DNA from: Sphingobacteriaceae bacterium
GTDB lineage: Bacteria; Bacteroidota; Bacteroidia; Sphingobacteriales; Sphingobacteriaceae
NCBI GenBank assembly: GCA_025450155.1
Contig: JANWIB010000128.1
Location: forward strand, 1 to 6,953
Direction of reading: 5' to 3'
DNA: 6,953 nucleotides
A program made the position numbers and the translations under genes. Below are positions 5,095 through 6,953 of the stretch, piece by piece. Below the pieces are notes generated by a model. It was not told where the DNA came from, searched no databases, and worked only from the letters and a program-made list of their open reading frames with translations. The stretch's first letter is position 1, and each line of letters begins with the position of its first letter.

Positions 5095-5457
5095 TTATTG
5101 TCTATTTCCGATTATTTTTTTTCTGTGTAGTACGCCCCAATTTCCTAATTCGTCAATTACAGATTGTAATGTTCTGCCGTGTTCGGTAATAGAGTATTCA
5201 ACTACCGGAGGAAAGCTGTCGTACACAGTTCGTTTAACTAGTTGATTTATCTCTAAATCCCTTAATTCCTTGGAGAGCATTCTATCGGTAATACCATTAA
5301 TGTCTTTTGAAACTTCTTTGAAACGTCTTGTGCCAAAGCTCACGGAAATTAATATAGGTAATTTCCATTTTCCATTGAGTACTTCTAAGGCATCTCTTAC
5401 TGCTCTCATTTTAGCAGAACATCTTTCTGGGCTATGTAATTCTACTTTTTTTGACAT
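5095..5457 (-). CDS. HxlR-family winged-helix regulator with a single cysteine (module 2)
   Basis: This 120-residue HxlR-domain protein is a clear paralogue of the regulator at 2300-2656, with about half the residues identical and no gaps across the domain. It keeps V-R-D-A-L-E-V-L-N-G-K-W, R-F-K-E-V, I-T-D-R-M-L-S-K-E-L-R-D-L-E, R-T-V-Y-D and W-G-V-x-H-R-K-K. Its only cysteine is also residue 13, in the same alignment column, so Cys13 is conserved between the two otherwise diverged N-termini. The frame is open to an ATG at 5532, but that extension would translate the operator palindromes into a Y/I/S-rich string. The ATG at 5455-5457 gives the family length and was chosen. It is divergent from the broken doxX copy and probably controls itself through the sites at 5478-5511. 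Confidence 0.9.
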   Translation of the reverse strand: MSKKVELHSPERCSAKMRAVRDALEVLNGKWKLPILISVSFGTRRFKEVSKDINGITDRMLSKELRDLEINQLVKRTVYDSFPPVVEYSITEHGRTLQSVIDELGNWGVLHRKKIIGNRQ

Positions 5458-5477
5458 AACTAGTTTATTGCTATAAT

Positions 5478-5511
5478 AAAGTATAGTGCTATACTTTGAT
5501 ATAGTACTATA
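5478..5511. promoter_or_regulatory. Two palindromic HxlR operator candidates (module 2)
   Basis: AAAGTATAG-TG-CTATACTTT (5478-5497) is a perfect dyad with 9-bp arms. TATAGTACTATA (5500-5511) is a perfect 12-bp dyad two bases further on. A fragment of the same theme, GTATAG, recurs at 5516-5521. The half-site AAAGTATAG also occurs in the promoter region of the first HxlR module (2269-2277). HxlR-type operators in other bacteria are similar AT-rich TACTA/TATAGT-like dyads. Binding by the adjacent regulator is inferred. Confidence 0.7.
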
Positions 5512-5521
5512 AATTGTATAG

Positions 5522-5539
5522 CAAATATACATAATTTTG
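5522..5539. promoter_or_regulatory. Back-to-back -7 elements of the divergent hxlR/doxX promoters (module 2)
   Basis: TATATTTG (5529-5522, minus strand, towards hxlR) and TAATTTTG (5532-5539, plus strand, towards doxX) both fit the Bacteroidota -7 consensus TAnnTTTG and are two bases apart, exactly as in module 1. Predicted leaders are about 58 bases for hxlR, running through both operator dyads, and about 10 bases for doxX. No convincing -33 element was seen. Confidence 0.55.
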
Positions 5540-5555
5540 TCGAAACCTTAAAAAA

Positions 5556-5913
5556 ATGAATACAACAATTTGGATTATTCAAGGGCTTTTATCAGCATTC
5601 TTCTTAATGTCCGCATTTATGAAACTTACCTCTTCAAAGGAAATTTTGATTAAAAAAAGAATGTTAGAAACCAACGCTTCTCCTGTTCCTGTGAGGACTA
5701 TAGGTTTACTGGAGTTGCTTGGGTCGATTGGTATAATTGTGCCTTATATTACTGGCGTTGCCACTATTTTAACATCATTGGCCGCAATGGGATTTGGTTT
5801 GATAATGGTAGGCGCATTACGTAGTACATCTTAAAAGGAAGGAGTACAAGATGTTACCTATGTTAGTAATAGTCTTTAGCCTTTCCTTAATAGTTATTTA
5901 TTATAGATCCTAA
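5556..5913 (+). pseudogene. DoxX-family membrane protein gene broken by a one-base frameshift
   Basis: The first 84-86 codons match the DoxX copy at 1864-2223: M-N-T-T-I-W-I-I-Q-G, then R-T-I-G-L-L-E-L-L-G-S-I-G-I-I-V-P. The frame then leaves the family pattern and stops at 5832-5834 after 92 codons. The missing C-terminus is present one base further on: in the +1 frame the DNA reads H-L-K-R-K-E-Y-K-M-L-P-M-L-V-I-V-F-S and ends ...V-I-Y-Y-R-S at TAA 5911-5913. Removing one base around 5806-5815 would give 118 residues and align without gaps to the 119-residue paralogue, including K-x-K-E-x-K before helix 4. No slippery heptamer is visible, so a mutation or a sequencing error is more likely than programmed frameshifting. 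As written the product lacks helix 4. Confidence 0.85.
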
Positions 5914-6016
5914 ATTTTAGGAAGAAAGAGATAGCGCTAGTTGTTGGAATGATGGTGTCAATGGGGAATCGCAATAAAATCATGTTCAATTAGCAAGAAT
6001 AAGAAAAAATAACAAA
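5914..6016. other. Gap between the doxX relic and the DUF5519 gene
   Basis: The perfect 15-mer palindrome TCCTAAATTTTAGGA (5908-5922, 7-bp arms) spans the restored doxX stop and may be part of a terminator, although no T-tract follows. No -7 element with full consensus was found before the ATG at 6017. The leader is A-rich (AAGAATAAGAAAAAATAAC), as is usual in Bacteroidota. Confidence 0.35.
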
Positions 6017-6493
6017 ATGGCAACTTTGAAGATTGTCCCAAGAAAGGGTGAACGTCCAAATACAAAAAAAATAGAATTTGGTCACGACCAACTAGATAAA
6101 TTCTCTCCTGCTGGTTATAGGGAAAGAGTTATTGAAGAAATTGCTAAATTACCAGGTGTAACAATAGGAAGAAGTCAGGTTTCTGAACCTTCATCAGTTG
6201 GTTTTCATTTAGCTAATGGAAAAGGGCCAAAGGATGCCTTTTTGTATCAAGGGACTATAGAGTTTGCTCACATTCATACTACAGGTTTTTTGCACATCTC
6301 TATGCCCGTTTCATTACTACAGCCACTTATTGAGAATGGTTGGGCTGAGTTTCATCCTGTAACTAAGCGCCAGGAGTTTTACGACAATATTTTGATGTTG
6401 TATGCCCCAACGACAGAAGAAGAGTTGGAATTTGTAATTGAGGTTATCACAGTTTCTTATCGTAATGCTTTGGGTGAAAGTGTAATTAAATAA
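6017..6493 (+). CDS. DUF5519 / 'luciferase-domain' family protein
   Basis: This 158-residue soluble protein has no signal peptide or membrane helix. It matches the small family often annotated as 'luciferase' (DUF5519). An N-terminal helix and strand (L-P-G-V-T-I-G-R-S-Q) are followed by V-G-F-H-L-A, then the core F-A-H-I-H-T-T-G-F-L-H-I-S-M-P (about 83-97), E-N-G-W-A-E-F-H-P-V (about 105-115), and L-M-L-Y-A-P-T-T-E-E-E-L-E-F-V-I-E-V-I-T-V-S-Y-R-N-A (about 126-150). The conserved H-x-H...H and W-x-E-x-H pattern suggests a binding or catalytic pocket. No light-producing activity should be assumed from the family name, and the biochemical role is unknown. The gene stands alone: the broken doxX copy lies upstream on the same strand about 100 bases away, and an attC-like foldback element follows. 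Confidence 0.8.
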   Translation: MATLKIVPRKGERPNTKKIEFGHDQLDKFSPAGYRERVIEEIAKLPGVTIGRSQVSEPSSVGFHLANGKGPKDAFLYQGTIEFAHIHTTGFLHISMPVSLLQPLIENGWAEFHPVTKRQEFYDNILMLYAPTTEEELEFVIEVITVSYRNALGESVIK

Positions 6494-6503
6494 AAAATAT
6501 ATA

Positions 6504-6632
6504 GTTATAACTTTCATCTTTGCGTTCGGCGGGAATTGAAGCACGAAAGCCGAGTTTTATTCTAAAGTTCAATCGATGAACAACTGTTGAGTTTTGCACT
6601 TAAGCCCGCCTTCCGCAAACCCTTGTTAGCGG
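6504..6632 (-). repeat. attC-like foldback element
   Basis: TTTGCG-TTC-GGCGGG (6519-6533) pairs with CCCGCC-TTC-CGCAAA (6605-6619) as two perfect 6-bp stems separated by a 3x3 internal mismatch. An inner hairpin GTTCA/TGAAC lies at 6567-6581. The outer boxes read CCGCTAAC (minus strand, 6632-6625) and GTTAT on the other side (minus strand, within the GTTATAAC at 6504-6511). The overall design is that of integron attC sites: short core boxes ending in AAC and starting with GTT, two paired inner boxes, a variable centre, and about 130 bp in total. The stop codon of the XRE gene lies inside the CTAAC box. The core boxes only partly match the GTTRRRY consensus and no integrase is in the window. 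A different Bacteroidota foldback repeat is also possible. Confidence 0.45.
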
Positions 6633-6640
6633 TTTTTTTT
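6613..6640 (+). terminator. Possible intrinsic terminator after the DUF5519 gene
   Basis: CCGC (6613-6616 region) can pair with GCGG (6629-6632), or AAACC (6617-6621) with GGTTT (6631-6635), and the stem is followed by a run of eight T residues (6633-6640). This would end rightward transcription before the convergent XRE gene. The stem is short and overlaps the attC-like element, so it may be incidental. Confidence 0.4.
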
Positions 6641-6844
6641 GTCATTTACATATTCCAAAATGTCACCTGGTTGGCAGTCTAATGCTTTACAAATTGCGTC
6701 TAAGGTACTAAAACGAATAGCTTTTGCCTTCCCTGTCTTTAAGATAGAAAGGTTAGATAATGTCAAATCAACTCTTTCAGAAAGCTCATTCAGAGAAATT
6801 TTTCGTTTTGCCATCATCACGTCTAAGTTTACAATGATTGACAT
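6626..6844 (-). CDS. YozG-like XRE-family helix-turn-helix regulator
   Basis: This 72-residue protein is almost entirely a Cro/CI-type helix-turn-helix domain: I-V-N-L-D-V-M-M-A-K-R-K-I-S-L-N-E-L-S-E-R-V-D-L-T-L-S-N-L-S-I-L-K-T-G-K-A-K-A-I-R-F-S-T-L-D-A-I-C-K-A-L-D-C-Q-P-G-D-I-L-E-Y. The A-I-R-F-S-T-L and C-Q-P-G-D-I-L-E-Y segments are characteristic of the YozG-like subgroup, which accompanies DUF2975 membrane proteins. The start at 6844 lies 3 bases after the stop of the DUF2975 gene, and the N-terminal V-N-L-D-V-M is normal for the subgroup, so the first ATG was kept. The pair is surely co-transcribed. The target is not known; such pairs are thought to be autoregulated. The stop codon lies in the attC-like element. 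Confidence 0.9.
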   Translation of the reverse strand: MSIIVNLDVMMAKRKISLNELSERVDLTLSNLSILKTGKAKAIRFSTLDAICKALDCQPGDILEYVNDKKNR

Positions 6845-6847
6845 AGC

Positions 6848-6953
6848 TTAAATTGTTAAGTCATTTTCAGATTTCATATCTATGGAATTCTGCAAGATTT
6901 TTTCAAATATTGCCGCAGCAGTTGCAACTACGATAGAAGCAAAAGTAGTCACA
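6848..6953 (-). CDS. 3' end of a DUF2975 membrane protein (partial)
   Basis: Thirty-four codons are visible before TAA (6850-6848); the rest lies beyond the right edge. The fragment has a hydrophobic helix (F-A-S-I-V-V-A-T-A-A-A-I-F) followed by the C-terminal tail E-K-I-L-Q-N-S-I-D-M-K-S-E-N-D-L-T-I. The E-N-D-L-T-[IV] ending is the classic C-terminus of DUF2975 proteins. The YozG-like regulator three bases downstream is their usual partner, which makes the assignment firm despite the short length. The protein is a small multi-helix membrane protein of unknown function. Confidence 0.8.
   Translation of the reverse strand, partial: VTTFASIVVATAAAIFEKILQNSIDMKSENDLTI

Noticed and set aside
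4882..5245. Overlapping plus-strand frames between the relic and hxlR
   Set aside because: The first starts at a doubtful TTG, the second runs antisense into hxlR, and neither shows a known family pattern.
5270..5476. Plus-strand frame antisense to the second hxlR
   Set aside because: It is the shadow of a strongly conserved HxlR domain.
5458..5532. Longer start of the second hxlR gene at ATG 5532
   Set aside because: The added 25 residues are just the palindromic operators read as a Y/I/S/T-rich string; the paralogue and the family length support 5457.
5800..5835. Programmed frameshifting as the explanation for the broken doxX gene
   Set aside because: No slippery heptamer, stimulatory hairpin or internal Shine-Dalgarno is visible near the shift; mutation or sequencing error is simpler.
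6317..6544. Minus-strand frame of 75 codons at the end of the DUF5519 gene
   Set aside because: It is antisense to a conserved protein core and has no family features.
1..6953. CRISPR array, tRNA, rRNA or complete insertion sequence
   Set aside because: No regularly spaced direct repeats, no tRNA-like cloverleaf and no transposase frame with terminal repeats were seen on reading both strands.

Overview
The window looks like an AT-rich chromosomal accessory region of a Bacteroidota bacterium (Flavobacteriia, Sphingobacteriia or Chitinophagia-like). Four things support this: recurrent -7 elements of the Bacteroidota type TAnnTTTG, short A-rich leaders without clear Shine-Dalgarno sequences, the protein families present, and a DUF2975/YozG-like pair. 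No species can be named from the sequence alone.

Layout, left to right. Positions 1-101 hold a possible 3' end of a + strand gene. Positions 102-1027 (-) are a two-gene unit: an NTF2-like SgcJ/EcaC-type protein followed by a four-helix DUF1772-like membrane protein. It faces a TetR repressor gene (1157-1768, +) across a striking pair of palindromes. A long imperfect hairpin lies between tetR and a convergent DoxX gene (1864-2223, -). That DoxX gene is divergent from an HxlR regulator with a single cysteine (2300-2656, +). Positions 2730-3708 (-) hold two more DUF1772-like paralogues in tandem, preceded by two inverted repeats and a Crp/Fnr-family regulator (3810-4394, -). Directly upstream of the Crp/Fnr gene is a decayed S41-peptidase-like remnant (4410-4667, -), then about 430 bp without a convincing gene. 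A second HxlR/DoxX divergent module follows (5095-5913) in the opposite orientation; its DoxX gene is broken by a one-base frameshift. The right end has a DUF5519 'luciferase-domain' protein (6017-6493, +), an attC-like foldback element, a YozG-like XRE regulator (6626-6844, -) and the 3' end of its DUF2975 partner (6848-6953, -).

How it may work together (inference). The region is a patchwork of small modules pairing a regulator with a small membrane protein: five regulators of four different families (TetR, HxlR twice, Crp/Fnr, XRE) for about eight small effector genes, with no large catalytic enzyme. HxlR regulators with an N-terminal cysteine, DoxX proteins, DUF1772 (anthrone-oxygenase-like) membrane proteins and SgcJ-type NTF2 proteins all fit a response to quinones, electrophiles or small aromatic compounds at the membrane. 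The most interesting signals are the duplicated HxlR-DoxX module with a conserved promoter/operator design, the mirror-symmetric TetR operator/promoter, and the W-x-S-N / Y-F-x-P / W-x3-N-x2-R signature shared by three membrane paralogues.
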